Shown: positions 1 through 5,688 of the stretch, piece after piece | Layout of the letters: each line of letters starts with the position of its first letter | Numbering within the stretch: position 1 is the stretch's first letter | Origin: Clostridia bacterium | GTDB taxonomy: Bacteria; Bacillota; Clostridia; Oscillospirales; CAG-272 | Assembly: GCA_017416885.1 (NCBI GenBank) | Contig: JAFQAM010000231.1 | Span: 1 to 5,688, forward strand | Length of the DNA: 5,688 nt | Reading direction: 5' to 3' | Position numbers and translations under genes: made by a program | The notes under the pieces: generated by a model | What the model was told of the DNA's origin: nothing | Database searches by the model: none | What the model saw: the letters and a program-made list of their open reading frames with translations, nothing else

Positions 1-1
1 T

Positions 2-781
2 GCAATGTGTGTAAATGACATTATTTGCTGCGGCGCAAAGCCACTTCTCTTCCTTGACTATATCGCTTGCGGAAAGAATATTCCTGAAAAAATTGCAGAT
101 ATCGTTGGAGGTGTTGCTGAGGGCTGTGTACAATCAGGCGCGGCGCTTATCGGCGGTGAAACAGCAGAGCATCCGGGTATGATGCCGGTTGAGGACTATG
201 ACCTTGCAGGCTTTGCGGTTGGTATCGTAGATAAAAAGAAGATTCTTGATAACACAAGAATGGTAGAGGGCGATGTAGTTATTGCTCTTGCATCAAGCGG
301 CGTTCACTCAAATGGCTTCTCACTTGTTCGTAAGGTATTTGATATTGATAACAATCCAGCTTCACTTTATACACCAAATGAAGCTTTAGGCGGTAAGTCA
401 ATCGCAGAAACATTATTAACTCCAACAAAAATTTATGTTAAATCAGTTCTTGCTTTACTTGTAAAGGTAGATGTAAAGGGCATTTCACATATCACAGGCG
501 GCGGCTTCTATGAAAATATTCCAAGAAGCATTCCAAAGGGACTTTCAGCTAAGGTAAATAAGAGCGCAGTTAAGGTATTACCGATCTTTGACCTTATCCA
601 AAAAACAGGCAACATTCCTGAAAGAGATATGTATAATACATACAATATGGGCGTAGGTATGAGCATTGTTGTTCCTGCAAGCGAGGTAGATAAAGCAATC
701 GAAATACTTAAGGCTAACGGCGAGGACGCATATGTAATCGGCGAAATCGTTAAATCAGACGAGGGCGTAATCCTATGCTAA
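2..781 (+). CDS. purM: Phosphoribosylformylglycinamidine cyclo-ligase (AIR synthetase), 5'-truncated by window edge
   Basis: PurM performs step 5 of cytosolic purine synthesis, the ATP-dependent closure of FGAM to AIR. About 259 codons are visible, and the frame is already open at the first bases (Ala-Met-Cys-Val-Asn-Asp). The Met codon at base 5 is therefore not the start: it aligns with the internal AMCVND motif, near residue 90 of E. coli PurM as I recall it. Roughly 88 N-terminal residues, including the GTDGVGTK nucleotide loop, lie outside the window. Counting that Met as 1, family motifs seen are FLDYIACGK (16-24), GGETAEHPGM (50-59), SSGVHSNGFSLVR (97-109), TPTKIYVKS (139-147), HITGGGFYENIPR (162-174) and NMGVGM (214-219). 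The C-terminus ends at the usual place, so the truncation is only an edge effect. Its last codons overlap purN. Identification is very secure. Confidence 0.97.
   Translation, partial: AMCVNDIICCGAKPLLFLDYIACGKNIPEKIADIVGGVAEGCVQSGAALIGGETAEHPGMMPVEDYDLAGFAVGIVDKKKILDNTRMVEGDVVIALASSGVHSNGFSLVRKVFDIDNNPASLYTPNEALGGKSIAETLLTPTKIYVKSVLALLVKVDVKGISHITGGGFYENIPRSIPKGLSAKVNKSAVKVLPIFDLIQKTGNIPERDMYNTYNMGVGMSIVVPASEVDKAIEILKANGEDAYVIGEIVKSDEGVILC
761..767 (+). promoter_or_regulatory. Weak ribosome binding site of purN within the purM coding end
   Basis: GAGGGCG lies 7 bases upstream of the purN ATG at 775 and inside the last codons of purM. It is a modest match to the anti-Shine-Dalgarno sequence. 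With the 7-base gene overlap, it suggests that purN is translated largely by ribosomes finishing purM; that coupling is inferred. Confidence 0.5.
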
Positions 782-1383
782 AGGCCAATATCGCAGTTCT
801 TGTTTCAGGTGGTGGAACAAACCTACAAGCGCTTATTGATGCTCAAAAAAATGGAATTATCAAAAGCGGAAATATTTCCTTGGTAATTTCCAATAATTCA
901 AGCGCTTATGCTTTGGAAAGAGCAAAAAACGCAGGCATCGATACCGCAATTGTTCTTAAAAAGGAATTAGGCTCACAGGAAGCATTTGAAAATAAGCTTA
1001 TTGAAATCTTAGATAACGCAAAAACAGATATAATAGTTTTAGCAGGCTTTATGAGTATTTTAAGCGCAGATTTCACAAATCACTATAAGGACAGAATAAT
1101 TAATGTTCATCCATCTTTAATTCCATCCTTCTGTGGTAAGGGCTTCTATGGACTAAAGGTTCACGAGGCAGCTCTTGCATACGGTGTAAAGGTAAGCGGA
1201 GCAACAGTTCATTTTGTAAATGAAATTCCCGACGGAGGAAAAATCATTATGCAAAAGGCAGTTGAAATTATGGATGGCGATACACCTGAAATTCTTCAAA
1301 AGAGAATTATGGAGGAGGCGGAGTGGAAAATCCTACCTCTATCCTGTGAAAAAGTATGTTCTGAAATCATTAAGGAGAAATAA
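775..1383 (+). CDS. purN: Phosphoribosylglycinamide formyltransferase (GAR transformylase), 10-formyl-THF dependent
   Basis: PurN transfers a formyl group from 10-formyltetrahydrofolate to GAR, giving FGAR (step 3). The 202-residue product has the normal length for the family (E. coli about 212). It opens with a Rossmann-type formyltransferase strand and phosphate loop, SGGGTNLQAL at 11-20. The catalytic triad of the family is intact: Asn110 and His112 in INVHPSL, and Asp153 in PDGGKII; the TVHFV segment (144-148) is also conserved. After HPSLIP the loop reads SFCGKGFYGLKVH instead of the shorter PGL form of E. coli, a variant I associate with Clostridia. The ATG at 775 lies inside the end of purM (ATGCTAA, 7-base overlap), which suggests translational coupling. 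The reading frame shows no damage. Confidence 0.97.
   Translation: MLKANIAVLVSGGGTNLQALIDAQKNGIIKSGNISLVISNNSSAYALERAKNAGIDTAIVLKKELGSQEAFENKLIEILDNAKTDIIVLAGFMSILSADFTNHYKDRIINVHPSLIPSFCGKGFYGLKVHEAALAYGVKVSGATVHFVNEIPDGGKIIMQKAVEIMDGDTPEILQKRIMEEAEWKILPLSCEKVCSEIIKEK
1372..1377 (+). promoter_or_regulatory. Ribosome binding site of the IMP cyclohydrolase gene
   Basis: AAGGAG within the last codons of purN, nine bases before the ATG at 1387, is a near-consensus Shine-Dalgarno site. It supports that ATG as the start of the cyclohydrolase gene, which begins three bases after the purN stop. Confidence 0.75.
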
Positions 1384-1386
1384 AAA

Positions 1387-2109
1387 ATGAATATTTATAA
1401 GATTAACGAAATTTCCGAGCTTCTTGCAGGAAATACATATCCGGGCAGAGGAATTGTTATCGGTAAAACAGAGGACGGCAAAAAGGCAGCAGTAGCCTAC
1501 TTCATTATGGGAAGAAGCGAAAATAGCCGTAACAGAGTATTTAAAGAGGTTGACGATAGCGTAGTAACTGAGCCATTTGATTTTTCAAAGGTTGAGGATC
1601 CATCATTAATTATCTATTCTGCAATCCGTAAATTTGAAAACAAGCTTATCGTAACAAACGGTGACCAAACAGACACAATTTATAATTTCGTAAGCGACCG
1701 CGGTTGCTTTAAAAAGGCTCTCAAAACAAGAGAGTTTGAGCCTGATGCTCCAAACTTTACTCCAAGAATCAGCGGTATGCTTACATTCAAGGACGGTGAC
1801 TTTAAGTACCAAATGAGCATTTTAAAGAGCGCTGATGAAAAGGGAAGCGCTTGTAACAGATATTTCTATGAGTACGCACCACTTAATGGCTTAGGTCACT
1901 TTATCCATACATATGTATGCGACGGCAATCCAATTCCAACATTCCAGGGCGAGCCTGAAAGAGTAAGAATCCTTAATGATATTGACGAATTTACAAATGC
2001 AATTTGGGAAAATCTTAATGAGCAAAACAAGATTTCTCTTTATGTTCGCTACACTGACCTTGAAACAGGCAATGTAGAAAACAGAATGATTAATAAGAAT
2101 GTAAAATAA
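1387..2109 (+). CDS. IMP cyclohydrolase, PurO-like (archaeal-type) family
   Basis: The predicted role is the last step to IMP: dehydrative ring closure of FAICAR, in the cytosol. The 240-residue protein does not resemble the MGS-like cyclohydrolase domain of bacterial PurH. It resembles archaeal PurO (IMP_cyclohyd family): YPGRGIVIGK (18-27), GRSENSRNR (42-50), NGDQTDTI (91-98), and FTPRISG (124-130) match the GR..VGR, SRSFPNR, NGSHTDTI and NTPRI segments of Methanothermobacter PurO as I recall it. It is longer than archaeal PurO (about 200 residues), with extra sequence before YPGRG and a C-terminal part containing GHFIHTY (170-176) and QGEP (187-190). No signal peptide or membrane segment is present. 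Lying directly before a transformylase that lacks a cyclohydrolase domain strongly supports the assignment. It could be labelled purO; I leave the symbol open because usage in bacteria varies. Confidence 0.88.
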   Translation: MNIYKINEISELLAGNTYPGRGIVIGKTEDGKKAAVAYFIMGRSENSRNRVFKEVDDSVVTEPFDFSKVEDPSLIIYSAIRKFENKLIVTNGDQTDTIYNFVSDRGCFKKALKTREFEPDAPNFTPRISGMLTFKDGDFKYQMSILKSADEKGSACNRYFYEYAPLNGLGHFIHTYVCDGNPIPTFQGEPERVRILNDIDEFTNAIWENLNEQNKISLYVRYTDLETGNVENRMINKNVK

Positions 2110-2111
2110 TC

Positions 2112-2119
2112 GGGGGGAG
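2112..2119 (+). promoter_or_regulatory. G-rich ribosome binding site of the AICAR transformylase gene
   Basis: Six G residues followed by AG sit six bases before the ATG at 2126, in the 16-base gap after the cyclohydrolase stop. GGGGAG can pair with the 16S rRNA tail using a G-U pair, and it fixes this ATG as the start. The six-G run is unusual against the AT-rich background. Confidence 0.65.
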
Positions 2120-2125
2120 TATAAG

Positions 2126-3310
2126 ATGACAGAATTTGAACTTAAATATGGCTGTAACCCTAATCAAAAGCCATCAAAAATCTATATGGAAAACGGAAGC
2201 GAGCTTCCAATTGAAATTTTATGCGGCAGACCTGGTTATATCAACTTCCTTGACGCATTCAACTCTTGGCAATTAGTTAAGGAATTGAAGGAAGCAACAG
2301 GAATGGCTTGCGCTACATCATTTAAGCATGTTAGCCCAACATCAGCAGCAGTAGGCAAAAAGCTTCCTGAAAAATTAAAGAAGGCTTGCTTCGTTGACGA
2401 TATCGAGGGACTTGACGAAAGCCCGCTTGCTTGCGCATATGCAAGAGCAAGAGGAACAGACAGAATGTCATCCTTCGGCGACTGGATTGCGCTTTCTGAT
2501 GTTTGTGATGTAACAACCGCAACCCTTATTAAACGCGAAATTTCTGACGGAGTAATTGCCCCGGGGTACACAGATGAGGCTCTTGAAATCCTTAAATCAA
2601 AGAGAAAGGGCAACTACAATATCGTAAAAATTGACCCTGACTATGTACCTGAGGTTCAAGAAAAAAAGCAGGTTTTCGGTATCACATTTGAACAGGGCAG
2701 AAACAACTTCAAAATCGACAGAGAGCTTCTTTCCGATGTTGTAACAAAAAATAAGGAATTTACCGAGGACGCAATCATTGACCTTATCATTTCCTTAATC
2801 ACATTAAAATACACACAGTCAAACTCTGTTTGCTATGCATATGACGGACAGGCTATCGGCGTAGGCGCGGGTCAGCAATCAAGAATTCACTGTACAAGAT
2901 TAGCAGGTACAAAGGCAGATACATGGCACCTTCGTCAACACGAAAAGGTATTGAATCTTCCATTCCTACCAACAATTGCAAGACCTGACAGAGATAATGT
3001 AATTGACGGCTACATCAATAAAAATGAAGAGGATGTTTGCGCAGACGGAGTATGGCAAAAGTACTTCACACGCCAACCTGAGCCATTTACCGCCGAGGAA
3101 ATGAGAGCTTACCTTGATACAATTACAGGCGTTAGCGTAGGCTCAGATGCATTCTTCCCATTCAGCGATAACATTGAAAGAGCAAAGCGCAGCGGCGTTT
3201 CCTTCATTGCAGAGCCGGGCGGATCAATCAGAGACGATTTAGTAATCGAATGCTGCGATAAATACGGCATCGTTATGGCATTTACAAAAATGAGACTTTT
3301 CCACCATTAA
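2126..3310 (+). CDS. AICAR formyltransferase, stand-alone (PurH/ATIC C-terminal domain only)
   Basis: The enzyme formylates AICAR to FAICAR with 10-formyl-THF (step 9). The 394 residues correspond to the AICARFT half of bifunctional PurH; there is no N-terminal MGS/cyclohydrolase domain, and the protein begins directly with the transformylase-type start (ELKYGCNPNQKP, 5-16). The catalytic Lys-His pair is present in SFKHVSP (Lys67, His68). Other motifs are KYTQSNSVCYA (228-238), GAGQQSRIHCTRLAG (247-261), SDAFFPF (340-346), RAKRSGV (352-358) and the terminal RLFHH (390-394). These match animal ATIC much more closely than E. coli or Bacillus PurH, from memory. The C-terminus is complete. The product of this enzyme is the substrate of the cyclohydrolase encoded just upstream, so the two genes together replace a single purH. 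Often annotated purH, although only half the activity is encoded. Confidence 0.95.
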   Translation: MTEFELKYGCNPNQKPSKIYMENGSELPIEILCGRPGYINFLDAFNSWQLVKELKEATGMACATSFKHVSPTSAAVGKKLPEKLKKACFVDDIEGLDESPLACAYARARGTDRMSSFGDWIALSDVCDVTTATLIKREISDGVIAPGYTDEALEILKSKRKGNYNIVKIDPDYVPEVQEKKQVFGITFEQGRNNFKIDRELLSDVVTKNKEFTEDAIIDLIISLITLKYTQSNSVCYAYDGQAIGVGAGQQSRIHCTRLAGTKADTWHLRQHEKVLNLPFLPTIARPDRDNVIDGYINKNEEDVCADGVWQKYFTRQPEPFTAEEMRAYLDTITGVSVGSDAFFPFSDNIERAKRSGVSFIAEPGGSIRDDLVIECCDKYGIVMAFTKMRLFHH

Positions 3311-3318
3311 TCTTTTAA

Positions 3319-3324
3319 CGAGGT
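3319..3324 (+). promoter_or_regulatory. Ribosome binding site of purD
   Basis: CGAGGT precedes the ATG at 3330 by five bases within the 19-base gap after the transformylase gene. It is a short AGGT-type Shine-Dalgarno match with slightly tight spacing. The gap has no hairpin followed by a T tract, so transcription is expected to read through into purD. Confidence 0.55.
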
Positions 3325-3329
3325 AATAA

Positions 3330-4601
3330 ATGAAAATTTTAGTTGTTGGCGGTGGCGGAAGAGAGCACGCCATAATAAGAAAGCTTAAGGAAAGCAAGGA
3401 AATAACAGAAATTCACGCGCTTCCCGGTAACGGCGGTATGTATAAGGATGCAAAGACCGTTAATATTGGAGCCAAGGATATTGACGCTATCGTAAAGTAC
3501 GCGGTTGATAACGAAATCGACTATGCGGTAGTAGCGCCCGATGATCCACTTGTTTTAGGTTGCGTTGATGCGCTTGAAAAGGCTGGTATTCCTGCATTCG
3601 GACCGAAAGCAAATGCTGCTATAATCGAAGGCAGTAAGGTTTTCTCTAAAAATCTTATGAAAAAATACGGTATTCCCACAGCTACCTATGAGGTATTTTC
3701 TGATGCTGACTTAGCTATGGAATATGTAAAAAGCTCCGCATTACCAATTGTAATTAAAGCAGACGGCTTAGCTCTTGGTAAGGGCGTAATTATTGCATTT
3801 ACAAGAGAAGAAGCAATAGATGCAATCAACTCTGTAATGAACGATAAAAAGTTCGGCTCAAGCGGTGATAATATAGTGATTGAGGAATTCTTAACAGGAC
3901 CCGAGGTTTCTGTGCTTGCATTTACAGATGGCAAGACAGTAAAGCCAATGATTTCCTCAATGGACCATAAAAGAGCGCTTGACGGCGATAAGGGACTTAA
4001 TACAGGCGGTATGGGAACAATCGCGCCTAACCCTTACTATACAAAGGAAATTGCTGACGAATGTATGAAAACAATTTTCTTACCAACCATTGATGCTATG
4101 AATAAGGAAGGCAGAACTTTTAAGGGATGTCTGTACTTCGGTCTTATGCTTACGCCAAACGGACCAAAGGTAATTGAGTATAACTGCCGCTTTGGAGATC
4201 CCGAAACACAGGTGGTTTTACCATTACTTGAAAGCGATTTATTTACAATAATGAAAGCCACCACATATGGCACATTGGCTGGCTGCGAGGTTAAATTTTC
4301 GGATAAATGCGCGTGCTGTGTAATAATGGCATCAAAGGGCTATCCGGAAAAATACCAAAGCGGATTTGAAATGGAAATTCCTGAGGAAATTGAGGAGCTG
4401 GTGTATGTTGCAGGCGCAAAATATGAAAACGAAAAGCTTCTTTCTGCAGGTGGCAGAGTCTTAGGCGTAGTTGATGTTCAACCAACATTAAAGAAAGCAA
4501 TTGACGGCGCATACGCAAAGGTAAATAAAATCAAATTTGACAACGCATTTTATCGTCACGATATTGGAGCAAGAGCTCTTATGGCGACGGAGGAGAAATA
4601 A
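3330..4601 (+). CDS. purD: Phosphoribosylamine--glycine ligase (GAR synthetase)
   Basis: PurD joins glycine to 5-phosphoribosylamine with ATP hydrolysis, giving GAR (step 2), the substrate of PurN in the same operon. The 423-residue product has the expected length and ATP-grasp layout. The N-terminal domain begins MKILVVGGGGREHAI (1-15); VVAPDDPL (67-74) and GIPAFGPK (86-93) follow. The ATP-grasp segments are PIVIKADGLALGKGVI (139-154), EEFLTGPEVSVLAF (185-198), the DHKRALDGDKGLNTGGMG stretch (212-229) and the metal/signature segment EYNCRFGDPETQ (283-294). The C-terminal domain ends with FYRHDIGARAL (407-417), close to the usual family end. No frame break is seen. The stop codon shares its last base with the purL start (TAATG), implying coupled translation. 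Confidence 0.97.
   Translation: MKILVVGGGGREHAIIRKLKESKEITEIHALPGNGGMYKDAKTVNIGAKDIDAIVKYAVDNEIDYAVVAPDDPLVLGCVDALEKAGIPAFGPKANAAIIEGSKVFSKNLMKKYGIPTATYEVFSDADLAMEYVKSSALPIVIKADGLALGKGVIIAFTREEAIDAINSVMNDKKFGSSGDNIVIEEFLTGPEVSVLAFTDGKTVKPMISSMDHKRALDGDKGLNTGGMGTIAPNPYYTKEIADECMKTIFLPTIDAMNKEGRTFKGCLYFGLMLTPNGPKVIEYNCRFGDPETQVVLPLLESDLFTIMKATTYGTLAGCEVKFSDKCACCVIMASKGYPEKYQSGFEMEIPEEIEELVYVAGAKYENEKLLSAGGRVLGVVDVQPTLKKAIDGAYAKVNKIKFDNAFYRHDIGARALMATEEK
4589..4595 (+). promoter_or_regulatory. Ribosome binding site of purL, within the purD coding end
   Basis: GGAGGAG lies in the last codons of purD, five bases before the ATG at 4601. It is the strongest Shine-Dalgarno match in the window and fixes the purL start, which overlaps the purD TAA by one base. 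Confidence 0.8.
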
Positions 4602-5688
4602 TGGTATATCGCATTTATGTAGAAAAGAAAGCGGGACTTCAGAATGAAGCCAATGCTTTAGCATCCGAAATCAAAACCTTCTTAGGCATCAATAGCGTTG
4701 AGGGCGTAAGAATTCTTAATCGCTATGATGCTGAAAATATAACCGAGGAGCTTTTTGACTATGCTGTAAAAACAGTATTTTCAGAGCCTCAATTAGACGA
4801 CGCAACAAAAGAGCTTAATGCAAAGGGCGGCATCGTATTTGCAACAGAATATCTCCCGGGCCAATTTGACCAAAGAGCAGATTCTGCTGCACAATGTATT
4901 CAGCTCATCTCACAGGGCGAAAAGCCAACTGTAAACAGCGCAAGAGTTTATGTTATTTACGGTAATGTAACAGATGACGAGCTTGCAAGAATTAAAAAGC
5001 ATGTAATCAACCCTGTTGAAGCAAGAGAAGCTTCTCTTGAAAAAAAGGAAACCTTAAAGCAAGAATATGACATTCCAACAGAGGTAAAAACACTTGTTGG
5101 CTTTAATCAGCTTGATAAAGCAGGACTTGCTGCCTTTATTAAGGAAAACGGTCTTGCTATGGACGAGGACGATATTAAATTCTGCCAGGACTACTTTAAA
5201 TCCGAGGGCAAGGATCCAACTATCACTGAAATTAAGATGATTGACACATATTGGTCTGACCACTGCCGTCATACAACATTCTTAACAACAGTTGACAGTG
5301 TTAAATTCCACGATGAAATTCTTGAAAAAACATACCGGGATTATCTTAATACAAGAAAAGAATTAGGCAGAACAAAGCCTATTAACCTGATGGATATTGC
5401 AACTCTTGCAGTTAGATATCTTAAAAAGGAAGGCAAGCTTGATAAATTGGACGAATCAGAGGAAATCAATGCTTGTACAGTAAAAATTGATGTTGAGGTT
5501 GACGGTGTTAAGGAGCCATGGCTCTTACTCTTTAAAAACGAAACACATAACCACCCAACAGAAATTGAGCCATTCGGTGGCGCCGCTACATGTATTGGCG
5601 GAGCTATCCGTGACCCACTTTCAGGCCGTTCCTATGTATATGGCGCTATGCGTCTTACAGGAGCAGCTAACCCACTTAAGCCTATAAA
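4601..5688 (+). CDS. purL: Phosphoribosylformylglycinamidine synthase, long form, 3'-truncated by window edge
   Basis: PurL converts FGAR, glutamine and ATP to FGAM (step 4), the substrate of PurM. Translating from the ATG at 4601 gives 362 codons with no stop before the window ends, so the gene is open at its 3' edge. The N-terminal part (about 1-150) fits the PurS-like domain of long PurL proteins. The linker domain carries the hallmark TYWSDHCRHTTF (216-227), and the first synthetase (PurM-like) domain begins near residue 300 with FKNETHNHPTEIEPFGGAAT (311-330) and GGAIRDPLSGR just after. A leading PurS-like region means this should be the single-chain form, normally about 1,200-1,300 residues with a C-terminal glutaminase; the second synthetase domain and the glutaminase lie beyond the window. 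Start choice rests on the GGAGGAG site and TAATG junction with purD. Confidence 0.95.
   Translation, partial: MVYRIYVEKKAGLQNEANALASEIKTFLGINSVEGVRILNRYDAENITEELFDYAVKTVFSEPQLDDATKELNAKGGIVFATEYLPGQFDQRADSAAQCIQLISQGEKPTVNSARVYVIYGNVTDDELARIKKHVINPVEAREASLEKKETLKQEYDIPTEVKTLVGFNQLDKAGLAAFIKENGLAMDEDDIKFCQDYFKSEGKDPTITEIKMIDTYWSDHCRHTTFLTTVDSVKFHDEILEKTYRDYLNTRKELGRTKPINLMDIATLAVRYLKKEGKLDKLDESEEINACTVKIDVEVDGVKEPWLLLFKNETHNHPTEIEPFGGAATCIGGAIRDPLSGRSYVYGAMRLTGAANPLKPI

Noticed and set aside
5..7. ATG at base 5 as the start of purM
   Set aside because: The frame is open upstream and this Met falls within the conserved internal AMCVND motif; using it would drop the essential N-terminal nucleotide loop.
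1309..1325. GGAGGAGGCGGAG run near the purN end as a ribosome site for an internal gene
   Set aside because: It encodes the conserved MEEAEW segment of PurN and no plausible downstream start with a coding frame follows it.
1606..1812. Minus-strand open frame opposite the cyclohydrolase gene
   Set aside because: It is short, has no recognisable motif, and lies entirely within a supported plus-strand gene.
2236..2613. Minus-strand open frame of 125 codons inside the transformylase gene, and a shorter one at 2331-2522
   Set aside because: They lie wholly opposite a well-conserved gene, show no recognisable motifs, and are explained by codon bias of the plus-strand gene.
3311..3329. Possible terminator or promoter in the gap before purD
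   Set aside because: The 19 bases have no stable hairpin or T tract and are too short for a promoter distinct from the purD ribosome site.
3686..4518. Minus-strand open frames opposite purD (3686-3934, 4037-4273, 4291-4518)
   Set aside because: All are antisense shadows of the conserved PurD frame with low-complexity, family-less translations.
5054..5687. Minus-strand frame 5054-5272 and plus-strand frame 5487-5687 near the window end
   Set aside because: Both lie inside purL, whose own frame is continuous and contains the WSDHCRHTTF and ETHNHP motifs; these are out-of-frame shadows.

Overview
This window is the interior of a de novo purine (IMP) biosynthesis operon. Six genes lie on the plus strand, packed almost without gaps, in the order purM (5' end cut off) - purN - PurO-type IMP cyclohydrolase - stand-alone AICAR transformylase - purD - purL (3' end cut off). 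No RNA gene, mobile element, CRISPR array, promoter or terminator can be supported. The longest non-coding stretch is only 19 bases.

Organism: moderately AT-rich DNA, frequent AGA arginine codons, clear AGGAG-type ribosome sites, a long PurL and separate PurO-type cyclohydrolase and AICAR transformylase genes all suggest an anaerobic Clostridia-class Firmicute, perhaps a gut Oscillospiraceae/Ruminococcaceae or Lachnospiraceae relative. This is inference from family resemblance; no marker gene is present to fix the taxon.

Layout: 2-781 is the C-terminal three quarters of PurM (AIR synthetase). 775-1383 is PurN (GAR transformylase), overlapping purM by 7 bases. 1387-2109 is the IMP cyclohydrolase of the archaeal PurO fold family. 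2126-3310 is an AICAR formyltransferase with no fused cyclohydrolase domain, closely resembling the C-terminal half of animal ATIC. 3330-4601 is PurD (GAR synthetase). From 4601 to the window end runs the first 362 codons of a long-form PurL (FGAM synthetase); its start overlaps the purD stop by one base (TAATG).

Together the genes cover pathway steps 2 (PurD), 3 (PurN), 4 (PurL), 5 (PurM), 9 (AICAR transformylase) and 10 (IMP cyclohydrolase). PurF, PurE/PurK, PurC and PurB are not in view; some may lie upstream of purM. The main point of interest is that the usual bifunctional bacterial PurH is replaced by two adjacent single-function genes with different apparent affinities (archaeal-like and eukaryote-like). 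I see no previously undescribed system; this is a core metabolic operon with a less common enzyme set.
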